Shown here: positions 25,279 to 33,467 of the stretch, piece by piece
How the letters are laid out: the number at the start of each line of letters is the position of its first letter
Numbering within the stretch: position 1 is the first letter of the stretch
DNA from: Dehalococcoidia bacterium UBA2158
GTDB lineage: Bacteria; Chloroflexota; Dehalococcoidia; Lucifugimonadales; UBA3495
DNA length: 64,000 nt
Direction: 5' to 3'
Assembly: GCA_002328185.1 (NCBI GenBank)
Contig: DCWQ01000029.1
Location: forward strand, 74,994 to 138,993
Program-made: the position numbers and the translations under genes
Notes under the pieces: model-generated
Seen by the model: the letters and a program-made list of their open reading frames with translations, nothing else
Databases searched by the model: none
What the model was told of the DNA's origin: nothing

Positions 25279-26292
25279 TCACACCTGCGGCATGATCTCA
25301 GTTCCGCATAGTTCCAGTTGGCCGGCCTGGTCGGGCCCCCCGAAGCGGACCACGATGGTTTCCACACCGGCGGCCACAAAGCCTTTCAGCCAGGCCACGG
25401 TGTCTTGAACGTTTCCGGTGAATACGCTTTGCGTGCGAGACATGGTCTCGAAGGGCATATTATAGTAGCCTTCGATGAATTCCCGCATTTCTTTGTCCGC
25501 CTGGGCTTTGTCCTCGTTGATGTTCAGGGTGGTGTATAGGGCCTTGTGCAGTCGGCCAGCGTCGTCGCCCGACTTTTTGGCCAGGGCTTCAATCTGCTGC
25601 CAACCTTCTGTGAACTTTTCAGGAGAAGTGGAGTTAGGGAACCAACCGTCGCCCATCTTGAGCATCCGGCACTGAGGTTTCTCGGCGCTGGCCGCCATCC
25701 ACAGCGGAATGCCTCCCTTCTGCACGGACTTCAAGCCCAGGCTGATGCCATCCAACTTGAAGTGGCGGCCGTCGAACGTCACCTCGGACTCGGTCCAAAG
25801 TTTTCGCATCACGGTCACGCACTCTTCAAAAATGCTCACCCGGTGCCGGAAGGAGACACCGCAAGCGTTGAATTCTTTCTCCACCGCCGGCGTCTTGCTG
25901 GCGATGCCCACCCCAAGAATTACCCGGCCCTGGGACATGATGTCCAAGTTAGCGACTTCGTTGGCCAGGACCACCGGATTACGCAAAGCAGGCAGGAACA
26001 CGGCCGTGCCCAGCTTGACCCGCTTGGTGCGCCCGGCGATGGCTGCCAGGGTACCTAGGGCCTCCAACCGAGGCCGGGCCAGTACACTGTCGCCGCACCA
26101 GACCGAGTCGAACCCAGACCCCTCGGCTGTTTCCGCCAGGTGGAACATCGACGCAAAGTCGGGGTCTCCGGGGGCCATGACCACCTCCCGGGTGGGGAGT
26201 AGGTAGCCGAAAGAAGTCTGTCCATTCGCCATCATTGGGCCTCGCTTATCGGTGTGATGAGTAACGCGATAAGGGTGTTCCAACGAACTCAT
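25279..26292 (-). CDS. Luciferase-like (LLM) flavin-dependent monooxygenase
   Basis: 337 residues of the LLM/F420-dependent fold: FASMFHLAETAEGSGFDSVW, RTKRVKLGTAVFLPALRNPV, NLDIMSQGRVILGVGIAS and a C-terminal WLKGFVAAGVETIVVRFGG. It differs from the other two monooxygenases here in the N-terminal loop and C-terminus, so it belongs to another subgroup, and F420 cannot be excluded as cofactor. ATG 26292 has AGGAG at acceptable spacing. The frame continues to 26454 through a hydrophobic segment (VYILLGSVGLVVVLALL), either an overlapping small membrane ORF or an upstream extension. Confidence 0.85.
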   Translation of the reverse strand: MSSLEHPYRVTHHTDKRGPMMANGQTSFGYLLPTREVVMAPGDPDFASMFHLAETAEGSGFDSVWCGDSVLARPRLEALGTLAAIAGRTKRVKLGTAVFLPALRNPVVLANEVANLDIMSQGRVILGVGIASKTPAVEKEFNACGVSFRHRVSIFEECVTVMRKLWTESEVTFDGRHFKLDGISLGLKSVQKGGIPLWMAASAEKPQCRMLKMGDGWFPNSTSPEKFTEGWQQIEALAKKSGDDAGRLHKALYTTLNINEDKAQADKEMREFIEGYYNMPFETMSRTQSVFTGNVQDTVAWLKGFVAAGVETIVVRFGGPDQAGQLELCGTEIMPQV

Positions 26293-26869
26293 AGTCGGGA
26301 CACTCCTGTTAGGCCTTAGATTATAGCTTGCCGGTAAAGATGGCGCGGCAAACACTTCGTTCTTGCGGCGCACTCCCATCCGGTAAGCGTCGATGGACAG
26401 CAAAGCTAGAACTACCACCAGACCCACGCTGCCCAGGAGAATGTAGACTGCCAAATCACGGCTCAGGTTCGAAGATTCTTCTTCCCGGCAAAGTACGTCC
26501 GAGCAGGCGTTTGGCTCGTCGGAGTCCGTTCCCGGGGAACGGTGTCTCCGGTGCGGCCTTCCCGGGGCTATTTGAATACGAGATCGCCCTGGTCCTCCAC
26601 ACCGGCGACAAGTAGATCGGAGTCCCCGGAGAATACGCGGACGGCCATTGTTGTCCGTTGGCGTCCGGCCTGAACGGATGTGAATACCTGATCAATGTCG
26701 CCGTCACACCAACAGTCCAATTACAATCTGTGATGACCAAGTTCAGGCCGCCTGACGTGAGGATAGGCTACTAGATCAGCCTCGAACCGGCACGCTAAAG
26801 AACCGATGCTCCAAAGGTAGTAAACTGACAAACCCTTGGTATGTATTTCAGAGTCGCGGAGGGCCAATA
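26293..26869. other. Intergenic region with a short palindrome, no confident gene
   Basis: This stretch lies between the luciferase-like gene and the cupin gene. Its first 160 bases keep the upstream frame open, with a transmembrane-like peptide. A perfect 17-base palindrome, CCGTTCCC-G-GGGAACGG, occupies 26526-26542. No other reading frame resembles a known protein. Confidence 0.5.
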
Positions 26870-27223
26870 ATGCCTAAAGAAGAGCGAGAATTTTTCCACC
26901 ATGATTCAATACCCTGGACGCCCGTGGCCGACGGCTCAGGCGCCGTGGGCGATGGGATGACGGAGAAGATACTGAATTTCGACCCTGAAGCCGGGGTATC
27001 AACCAGGATGCTTCGGTGGGCGGCGGGTGCGGAAACCTTCGACGTGATCACCCATGATTTCTGGGAAGAGGTCTATGTGATCGAGGGTGAGTTTAACGAC
27101 AAGACGATCAACCAGACCTTCAGCAGTGGAATGTCTGCCTGCCGGCCGCCGGGCATGCCTCATGGGCCTTACTCGTCCGCCAACGGCGCCACGACATTCG
27201 AGGTGCGGTACTACCGTAAATAG
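26870..27223 (+). CDS. Small cupin-domain protein
   Basis: 117 residues forming one cupin barrel. Motif 1 is approximated by THDFWEEVYVIEGEFND and motif 2 by CRPPGMPHGPYSSA, with His/Glu metal ligands present. This resembles ChrR-like or DUF4437-like stand-alone cupins, whose roles range from enzymes to sensors. It is isolated, with a histidine kinase remnant converging on its 3' end. Function is unassigned. Confidence 0.8.
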   Translation: MPKEEREFFHHDSIPWTPVADGSGAVGDGMTEKILNFDPEAGVSTRMLRWAAGAETFDVITHDFWEEVYVIEGEFNDKTINQTFSSGMSACRPPGMPHGPYSSANGATTFEVRYYRK

Positions 27224-27251
27224 CCGGGCAGCTTACTGAGTAATCGGGGAT

Positions 27252-27672
27252 TCAGCCACATCCCCCGGGCAGCTTCATGGTCAAAATCGAACCTTTACCC
27301 GGTTCGCTTGCCACCAGCAATGTGCCGCCCATCATCCCGCAGAAGTGGCGGGTGATGCCAAGTCCGCCGAAACGGCGTTTGGTAGGGGTTTCAGCTTGGG
27401 TGAATGCCTCAAAGAGCCGGTCCATCTGTTTATCGGTCATGCCGACGCCCGAGTCGCCACGGCGAAGTTGATCCACTTTTGGCCTTCCGATTCATCCCGA
27501 GTGACTTTCCGTTTGATGGTCCTTTGTCCTGATGACGCTTCTGTTCTTGCTCCTAAAATCAGGGACTCTCCCTCAAACACCCGGATCCAGGCTCCGATTG
27601 CGCCGACCAGCCGAGCTGCCTCGTCCACGATCAGTTGCGTACTTAATCTGTGTTGTGGGCGGGAGCTACTTT
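27252..27672 (-). pseudogene. Remnant of a GAF-domain sensor histidine kinase
   Basis: The downstream frame encodes the C-terminal end of an HATPase_c domain (GDSGVGMTDKQMDRLFEAF, RRFGGLGITRHFCGMMGG). The preceding frame ends with KWINFAVATRASA, which should join to RDSGVGM, so a frameshift lies near 27440-27470. Further upstream the same frame reads like the start of a GAF domain (LIVDEAARLVGAIGAWIRVF) and then jumps straight into HATPase sequence. The histidine phosphotransfer region is therefore deleted. It once belonged to a two-component sensor; no response regulator is nearby. Confidence 0.75.
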
Positions 27673-27845
27673 ACCGGAGAAGTATTGGAGCGCCAACGAG
27701 CGGTCACGTTCCTGTTCCAGCTATTCCAGTAGCTACTTCTTGGTTTTACGCTGGTCATTCATGCTGTATCCGATACGAAGTTGCCGGAATTGAGGCACGA
27801 GTCAATAGGGAAAATGCGGCAGTCACAATTCCGCGACGTTGTAAC

Positions 27846-27876
27846 AAAAAAAGCCCGGCCATTTTGATCGGGTCCC
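27846..27876 (-). terminator. Probable terminator of the selenoprotein B-like operon
   Basis: Reading the minus strand, a short GC stem (CCCG / CGGG) is followed by a run of seven T (27846-27852), about 15-40 bases past the stop codon at 27890. The stem is short, so confidence is moderate. Confidence 0.5.
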
Positions 27877-27889
27877 AAAATTGTTCGGT

Positions 27890-29329
27890 TTAAAAAGTTT
27901 TGGCCAGTTTAGCCCGTTCTTCGCGCCGGTCGCGCATCATGATTGGCACGATCGACCGGGCAAACCGGCCTACCAAGCCTTCCTGGAAATCCTCAACCGA
28001 TACTTTGAACAGCTCTCTACTTAATCCCGAACTGCGCACAACTTCTTCAGCCACCTGCGCAGTGGTGCCTGGATTGAGGACCAGCCGGGTATCGATCTCA
28101 TCGTCTTCCAGTCCATTGGCTATCAGAACCAGCATGTCTGCACTGACGAGCTTTTCGCGCACTTGGTAGAAGACGTCGCCGGCCATGGTTTCCAAGAAGA
28201 ACCACTCTTCCAGGGTATCGGAGTCGGGTAGCATCGCCCCGGGTTTTGCGGTGACTGCTTCGAAATAAAAGGCTTTGATATCGGCGGTGAGGAAACGCAG
28301 CAACCGAGGCATCGGATGGGCGAAAATATCCGGGACCGTTATGTCAGCGCCCGCCGAGAAGTCCACCAATACTTGAAGCATATCGTCGATAGAATCAGGT
28401 CCCTTGCCGCTGATACCCACAGTGGTGCGGCCTCTAGAGCGCCGGCCTTCATCGAACCATGGCCGCAGCAATTGAACTTCTGTACGCAATTGGACTTTTA
28501 ACGAATCGGATTCGGTGATTGGTTCCAGAGAGGGGAAAATCACCGGGCAGGACCAGCCCTCTTCGCCAAGCGCCTCGTCTTCGATGATGTCTGGGTAGTC
28601 GAGCAAGGCGGGAGCGGCCCCTTGGTCCACCAGCGCCAAGGTCTGGCGCAACACGTCTATCTGGACGTCCGGGCGATTGGGCGGACCAAGGGGCCGGCCC
28701 AATGGGAATGGGACCCACAACGCCCTGGGTGGCTTTACTGCTTCTGAGACCGGTCTGATCAGGCTTATCTGGACCGTCGCGATACCGGCGCCTCTTTCAC
28801 TGACGGGCCGTTCGATGTATTGAGATAGTACGCCCACGGCGTAGGTGCAGTTGGGTCAAACAGGTATCAGCAGCACCAGGTTGACCTTGTCTCCAAAAAG
28901 AAATCTTGAGACCTCTGTTGCGGCCGGCTCCATACGCTGCGGCGCGGTTGATCCCATGAACGAATAATGCCAGTCCGCGACAGACTCTATCTCCTTTGAA
29001 TCGACCAAAGTCCTCAAGTGGTCGAGGGGAAAACAGACGTTCACGTCTTGCTGGTAGGCGCTACGGTCGAAGTTGGTGCTGGAGTGAGTCATCGCTAGGT
29101 CTTTGTAGTCGACGTCGCCGGGTATGACCCGGTAATCGCCTTCGTGACCGGTGAACGGCCGGTCATCGGCCCGGTGGATGGCAGCAGTGGTAATGATGGC
29201 AACCCTGGCATCGGTCAACTTGGGGGCTTCGACCCAAGGAGTTTGCTCCAAAGGCGGAACGTATCTTCCGCCTAACCGCTCCAATAGGCTCGCTTGTTCA
29301 TTTGGATGAATATCTGCCCAACGGACCAT
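27890..29329 (-). CDS. PrdB/GrdB-like selenoprotein (glycine/sarcosine/betaine/D-proline reductase selenoprotein B family) with in-frame TGA as Sec
   Basis: Two adjacent reading frames (29329-28856 and 28855-27890) are in the same phase and separated only by TGA at 28858-28856. Read through, they give 479 residues with Sec158 in the context IPV-U-PNC, the UxxC redox motif of PrdB/GrdB-type reductases. N-terminal landmarks of that family are present: VAIITTAAIHRADDRPF, YRVIPGDVDYKDLAMTHSS, DVNVCFPLDHLRTL and WHYSFMG. After the motif come VPFPLGRPLGPP and a further 230 residues or so (RPWFDEGRRSRGRTTVGISG, then an Asp/Glu-rich part) that PrdB lacks. A candidate SECIS hairpin follows the TGA. 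The substrate is unknown; no grdA, grdC or prdA gene is nearby. It is last in a run after the VOC, metallo-hydrolase and amidohydrolase genes. A disabling nonsense mutation is the main alternative. Confidence 0.8.
28829..28858 (-). promoter_or_regulatory. Candidate bacterial SECIS element at the in-frame TGA
   Basis: On the minus strand TGA (28858-28856) is followed by 12 bases and then a perfect 6-bp stem, TACGCC / GGCGTA (28843-28838 with 28834-28829), with a three-base GTG loop. The loop falls 22-24 bases from the U of UGA, where bacterial SECIS hairpins place the guanine-containing apical loop read by SelB. Confidence 0.65.
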
Positions 29330-29356
29330 GATTAATATCTCTCGCCTGATTTTCGA

Positions 29357-29788
29357 TTAATGATCATGCTGAGCAAGCTCGATCAGGACTCCCCGGGCCG
29401 CTGAAGGGCTCAGAAACCCGATATCGCCGCCCATCAACCCTTTCCTCGGCACGCGGTCACGTAGGTCAATGCCGAGAGAATCAAGAGTCTTCAACTTCTC
29501 TTCGATCCCCTCTATTTCGAAGCAAACGTGGTGGAGTCCTTCACCTTTTTCCTCGACGTGCATAGATATCGAGCTGCCTGGCCCGGACCCTTGAAGAAGC
29601 TCCAAGTTGGTGTTGCCTATCGGAACGAAGCACCCGCGAACTCCGATATCTTCTCGGACGATTATCGGGCCCGGTATCAGCCCAAAGATACTCCGGTAGA
29701 AATCCATACTCGAGCCCAGATCGGCCACTGCGATACCGATATGGTGTACGACGTCAGTAGGAGCTGGTGGTTTTCCTGGAATAGTCAT
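29357..29788 (-). CDS. Methylmalonyl-CoA epimerase-like VOC protein
   Basis: 143 residues with the paired VOC modules of the epimerase family. HHIGIAVADLGSSMDFYRSI comes near the N-terminus, then a central NTNLELLQG, GEGLHHVCFEIEGIEEKLKT, and FLSPSAARGVLIELAQHD at the end. His and Glu metal ligands sit at the expected sites. It could epimerise a 2-methyl-branched acyl-CoA, but no mutase gene is nearby, so a related substrate is possible. A GAGAGG ribosome-binding site precedes the ATG. It lies 27 bases before the selenoprotein gene, consistent with one transcript. Confidence 0.83.
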   Translation of the reverse strand: MTIPGKPPAPTDVVHHIGIAVADLGSSMDFYRSIFGLIPGPIIVREDIGVRGCFVPIGNTNLELLQGSGPGSSISMHVEEKGEGLHHVCFEIEGIEEKLKTLDSLGIDLRDRVPRKGLMGGDIGFLSPSAARGVLIELAQHDH

Positions 29789-29824
29789 TCTGAAACCTCT
29801 CGTCTAAGGGGCTATTTTTGTAGC

Positions 29825-30696
29825 TCAGAGACGGGCCTTGGCCTTCGGTAGTTCGCCCCGGAACTCTTGGAATAAACAGTTAACGTTGATGATGATCCTC
29901 TCCGGCTCCACCCAGTCGGCGAATTCGCCCAGGCGTATGGCTCGGCTAGTTTCCTCAACGCTTGAGCCCCGGTTGAAGTGGAGCTGTGACGCTCGCCTGA
30001 TCAAGCGGAGATATCTCAAGGTTTTGCTAAACACTTCCTTATCGTCACAGGTCCGTGCCCCGGCATCAAAGTGGTCACGTCCAGGTGTTTGAAGATACCG
30101 TCCGCGACCTTGATCCAATTACTGACATGACCGTCTCGCGCCAACGGAGTTAAGTAGTGGAAAGCGACGTCGCCTGAGAACAACACCTTATCCTGGGGCA
30201 AGTAAACCATGGTGTCTCCATAAGTATGGGCCGGACCCGGATGGAGCAATTCGACCACCCGGCCGCCTAGGTGGACGTTCATTTTGTCCTGGTAGGTGAT
30301 GGTTGCGGGATTCAGCTGGGTCTTGGCCCAGTCCTCTCGGTATTGGGGAAATTGTTCATTCAGCATATTCACGTCGGCGCCCCGTGCCAGCATGGCTTCA
30401 CGGCATCCCTGGTGGGAAACCACTTCCGCGGGCAGATAGAACTGGTTGCCGAATGAGTGGTCAACATGATGGTGAGTGTTGACTACGTATCTGATCGGTT
30501 TGTCGGTGACCTTGCGAATCTCTTCCAAGTACGGATCGACCATGCTGGCGACCATCATGGCGTCGATCACCATCACACCGTCGTCTCCGACTATGAACCC
30601 GGAATTGCATATATCCCATCCGACGCCGCTATGAACGTAGGCGAAGACATTCTCCGCAATTTCCTGCAATCCAGACTTCCAAGATGGTATCGGCAT
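29825..30696 (-). pseudogene. Metallo-beta-lactamase-fold hydrolase split by a one-base frameshift
   Basis: The first 226 residues hold the MBL metal site THHHVDHSFGN and continue to LMPGHGPVT. There the frame runs into IRKCLAKP and stops at 30016. The overlapping frame reads DDKEVFSKTLRYLRLIRRAS and carries on to 29825, exactly what should follow GPVT in this family. The total length, 872 bases, becomes a multiple of three if one base is restored near 30046. This is either a recent inactivating deletion or a sequencing error. GGAGG precedes ATG 30696. The protein resembles glyoxalase II or quinoprotein relay enzymes, and the substrate is unknown. Confidence 0.85.
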
Positions 30697-30755
30697 CAAG
30701 CACCTCCGATATGACTCACCAATGTTTGCGGAGCAACGGGCAAGGTTTCAACAAG

Positions 30756-31625
30756 CTATAGCGCTGTCAGCCCGTCGTAGGTTTCCGGACGCCGGTCACG
30801 GAAGAACTGCCACGTGGACCGAACTTCGCTGATCTCTTCCAGTTCCAGGTCCGCCACGATCACTTCGTCTTGGTCACGGCTGCCCTGAACGAGTATCTGG
30901 CCCTTCGGGTTGCAGAAATAGCTCTTCCCGAAGAACTCCCCAATGTCCCAAGGTTGTTCGTGTCCGACCCGGTTGATAGCGCCTACAAAATACCCATTGG
31001 CAACGGCGTGGGCCGGTTGCTCCAATTCCCAGAGATATTCGGATAATCCCGCGACGGTCGCGGACGGATTGAAAACGATCTCAGCACCGTTGAGGCCCAA
31101 GGCCCTGGCGCCTTCAGGAAAGTGGCGGTCGTAACAGATGTACACCCCTATGGTTCCGACACTGGTAGCAAATACCGGATATCCGCTGTTGCCGGGCTTG
31201 AAGTAAAATTTCTCCCAGAACCCAGGGGCGAGGTGAGGAATGTGGGTCTTGCGGTACTTGCCCAAGTAGGAGCCGTCAGCATTCAGCACGGCTGCAGTGT
31301 TATAGAAAACGCCAGTCATCGCTTCTTCGTAGACCGGGACGATCAGCGCCATGTTGTGCAATTTCGCCAGGCCCTGCATCAGGCGGACCGTCGGGCCGTC
31401 GGGCACGCGTTCCACCATCGAGTACCAACGAGGGTCTTGTTCAGCACAGAAATATGGACCGTAAAATAGTTCTTGCAAACAGAGAACTTGTACGCCCTCG
31501 GCGGCAGCCTGCTCGATCAGCGAGACATGTTTGTCGATCATGAATTGTTTCAGTTGGTCGATCGCATGTGGCGCATCGGCGCCGACACTGGCTTGAATCA
31601 ACCCTGCTCGGACAATTTTTGGCAT
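30756..31625 (-). CDS. Carbon-nitrogen hydrolase, beta-ureidopropionase / N-carbamoylputrescine amidase-like
   Basis: 289 residues of the nitrilase superfamily with its Glu-Lys-Cys triad: Glu in LCLQELFYGPYFC, Lys in LGKYRKTHIPH and Cys in VYICYDRHFPEGARALG. NPSATVAGLSEYLWELEQPA and the GAINRVGHE segment match beta-ureidopropionases and carbamoyl-amino-acid amidohydrolases. It would release ammonia and CO2 from an N-carbamoyl substrate. AGAGGTAGC precedes the ATG. It heads the run with the metallo-hydrolase, VOC and selenoprotein genes; the GMC gene lies further upstream. Confidence 0.9.
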   Translation of the reverse strand: MPKIVRAGLIQASVGADAPHAIDQLKQFMIDKHVSLIEQAAAEGVQVLCLQELFYGPYFCAEQDPRWYSMVERVPDGPTVRLMQGLAKLHNMALIVPVYEEAMTGVFYNTAAVLNADGSYLGKYRKTHIPHLAPGFWEKFYFKPGNSGYPVFATSVGTIGVYICYDRHFPEGARALGLNGAEIVFNPSATVAGLSEYLWELEQPAHAVANGYFVGAINRVGHEQPWDIGEFFGKSYFCNPKGQILVQGSRDQDEVIVADLELEEISEVRSTWQFFRDRRPETYDGLTAL

Positions 31626-31661
31626 GCTACCTCTGTGCGAGTTAGGTTACTAGGCCGTGTT

Positions 31662-31694
31662 TATGGGCCAGACTGTGCGGATTTCTGGCCCATA
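31662..31694. other. 11-bp inverted repeat between the GMC and amidohydrolase genes
   Basis: TATGGGCCAGA (31662-31672) is mirrored by TCTGGCCCATA (31684-31694) with an 11-base loop. No T run follows on either strand, so it may be an operator or mRNA hairpin rather than a terminator. It lies in the 5' leader of the amidohydrolase gene. Confidence 0.5.
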
Positions 31695-31741
31695 TAACAA
31701 TACCGTATGCCAAATACCGAAGTGGCCTAGGTTGAATCCGT

Positions 31742-33316
31742 TTAGGCCGGAGCTACAAACTCGACGGCGCGCTCCGCCATCATGAGGACCGTAGCATGGC
31801 TGCCACCTGACCTGGTGATCTTTGGCTTCACCGACGCATCGACCACCGACAACCCAGTTACTCCCTTGACTTGGCAGTATTGATCGACAACCGCCATCGG
31901 GTCGGAGTCGGGCCCCATCTTGCAGGTCCCGGATACGTGCCTGGCCGTTCCAACAGTCTGGGCTATGTAAAGGTCCAAAGCGTCGTCATTGCCCAGAATG
32001 TCATCTGTCGGGTGGAGCCGGCGATCGCATACATCTTTGTAGGCGCCGGTCTCGAGGAAATCAGCCGCCTTCCTTATACCTTCCCGCACCCGGCGTTTGT
32101 CATTCTGGTCCTGGAGATAGCGATAATTGAAGGTGGGTTGTACAGAGGGATCATCGGACGCAAGGTTGACGTATCCCGAGCCGTCGGGTAACCCAAGGGT
32201 AATCGAGATTCTTGCCACCCGGTCTGCAGGGACTTCGTCATTCAGGAATTTGGTCCGCAGACCGGGGACGCGCTCTGGCCGCTCGTCGACCATCGGCGTG
32301 GTCCTCATCAACATGTCGTTGACTTCGCTGGACCCGTCGGATGTGTAGTGCAGGCCAAAGTGGACCCCATCGACGTCGCCAAAGAGGGACAACCCGTCTT
32401 TGACCTTGAAGGTAACCTGGGCGCTCAGATGGTTCATCAAGTTCTGTCCGACTCCGGGAAGGTCCTGAATGACCGGAATACCGAATTGCTCAAGCTGGTC
32501 CGCGGGGCCAATCCCCGACAGCATCAGCAGTTGAGGCGATTTGATAGCCCCGGCACTCAACACAACACGTTCGGCTTCAATGGTGAAGATCTCGCCGCCG
32601 CTTTCTACTTCCACGCCAACGGCCCTCTTGTTTTCAATCAACACCTTCCTGGCCAATACCCCTCCCCTCACCGTCAGGTTAAGACGGTGACGCATGGGGT
32701 TTAAGTGGGTGATCGCGGCGCTCATCCGCCAGCCGTCCAGGTTGTTCGACGGCCACACGCCTACGCCCGCGGGATTTGGGCCGTTGGTATCCTCAACCGC
32801 CCCGTAACCCTCATCCAAACAGGCTGCGTGGAACGCCTTTTGTATGTCTGGCGTTGGTCCGGTCTGGCGACGCCTTACCGGTATCGGACCGTCGGTCCCA
32901 TGAAAATCGTCCCGGATGTCTAGGTCGTGTTCGGATTTCCTGAAGAACGGCAAGACTTTGTCATAAGACCATTGGTCGTTGCCCATGGCAGCCCATGAAT
33001 CGAAATCCTCAGGCAAACCTCTCTGCATAGCCGCGCCATTGATGGACGACCCTCCCCCAATCACCTTTCCCTGGGCTACGTGTATCTCCCCTTGCTCCTC
33101 GGTGGCCGTTCCCTGCAGGGCCCAGTTGTGTTCCGAATCCGGGGATTCGGCATAACCTGTGGTCGCGTATTTGATCTCGTCGGGAAGGATGTCTGTATTC
33201 GGGTAGTCCGTCCCGGCTTCCAGCAATAAGATAGAGGTATTCGCGTTCTCGGCCAATCTACCGGCCAACACTGACCCGGCGGCGCCACCTCCGACAATCA
33301 CAACATCGTATTTCAT
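31742..33316 (-). CDS. GMC-family FAD oxidoreductase (choline dehydrogenase-like)
   Basis: 524 residues. FAD-binding motif VVIVGGGAAGSVLAGRLAEN at the N-terminus, the GMC signature region GKVIGGGSSINGAAMQRG, LSAGAIKSPQLLMLSGIGP, and the C-terminal TARHVSGTCKMG with the first active-site His. The second active-site block reads TRSGGSHATVLMMAE instead of the usual NPNAPT-type segment. It oxidises an alcohol to an aldehyde using FAD; the substrate is unknown. GGGAGAA precedes the ATG. It may be the first gene of the minus-strand run that ends at the selenoprotein. Confidence 0.92.
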   Translation of the reverse strand: MKYDVVIVGGGAAGSVLAGRLAENANTSILLLEAGTDYPNTDILPDEIKYATTGYAESPDSEHNWALQGTATEEQGEIHVAQGKVIGGGSSINGAAMQRGLPEDFDSWAAMGNDQWSYDKVLPFFRKSEHDLDIRDDFHGTDGPIPVRRRQTGPTPDIQKAFHAACLDEGYGAVEDTNGPNPAGVGVWPSNNLDGWRMSAAITHLNPMRHRLNLTVRGGVLARKVLIENKRAVGVEVESGGEIFTIEAERVVLSAGAIKSPQLLMLSGIGPADQLEQFGIPVIQDLPGVGQNLMNHLSAQVTFKVKDGLSLFGDVDGVHFGLHYTSDGSSEVNDMLMRTTPMVDERPERVPGLRTKFLNDEVPADRVARISITLGLPDGSGYVNLASDDPSVQPTFNYRYLQDQNDKRRVREGIRKAADFLETGAYKDVCDRRLHPTDDILGNDDALDLYIAQTVGTARHVSGTCKMGPDSDPMAVVDQYCQVKGVTGLSVVDASVKPKITRSGGSHATVLMMAERAVEFVAPA

Positions 33317-33467
33317 GGGTTCTCCCTGATTTATTTGTCATCTGGATTAGGACCTTCCAGATACCACTGATACCCAAAATGGGTTTATGTCTCGGTGATA
33401 CTACACTGAGACCAATTATCGGGCAACAAACGGACAGATAGCGTCAATGTAAAGGTCAGGCGTTTTA

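Noticed and set aside
28835..28837. GTG as a separate gene start for the downstream half of the selenoprotein
   Set aside because: It lies in the hairpin loop, has no Shine-Dalgarno motif, and the protein before and after the TGA forms one family match.
31662..31694. Rho-independent terminator after the GMC gene
   Set aside because: The inverted repeat has no T run on either strand, so it was listed only as a hairpin or possible operator.
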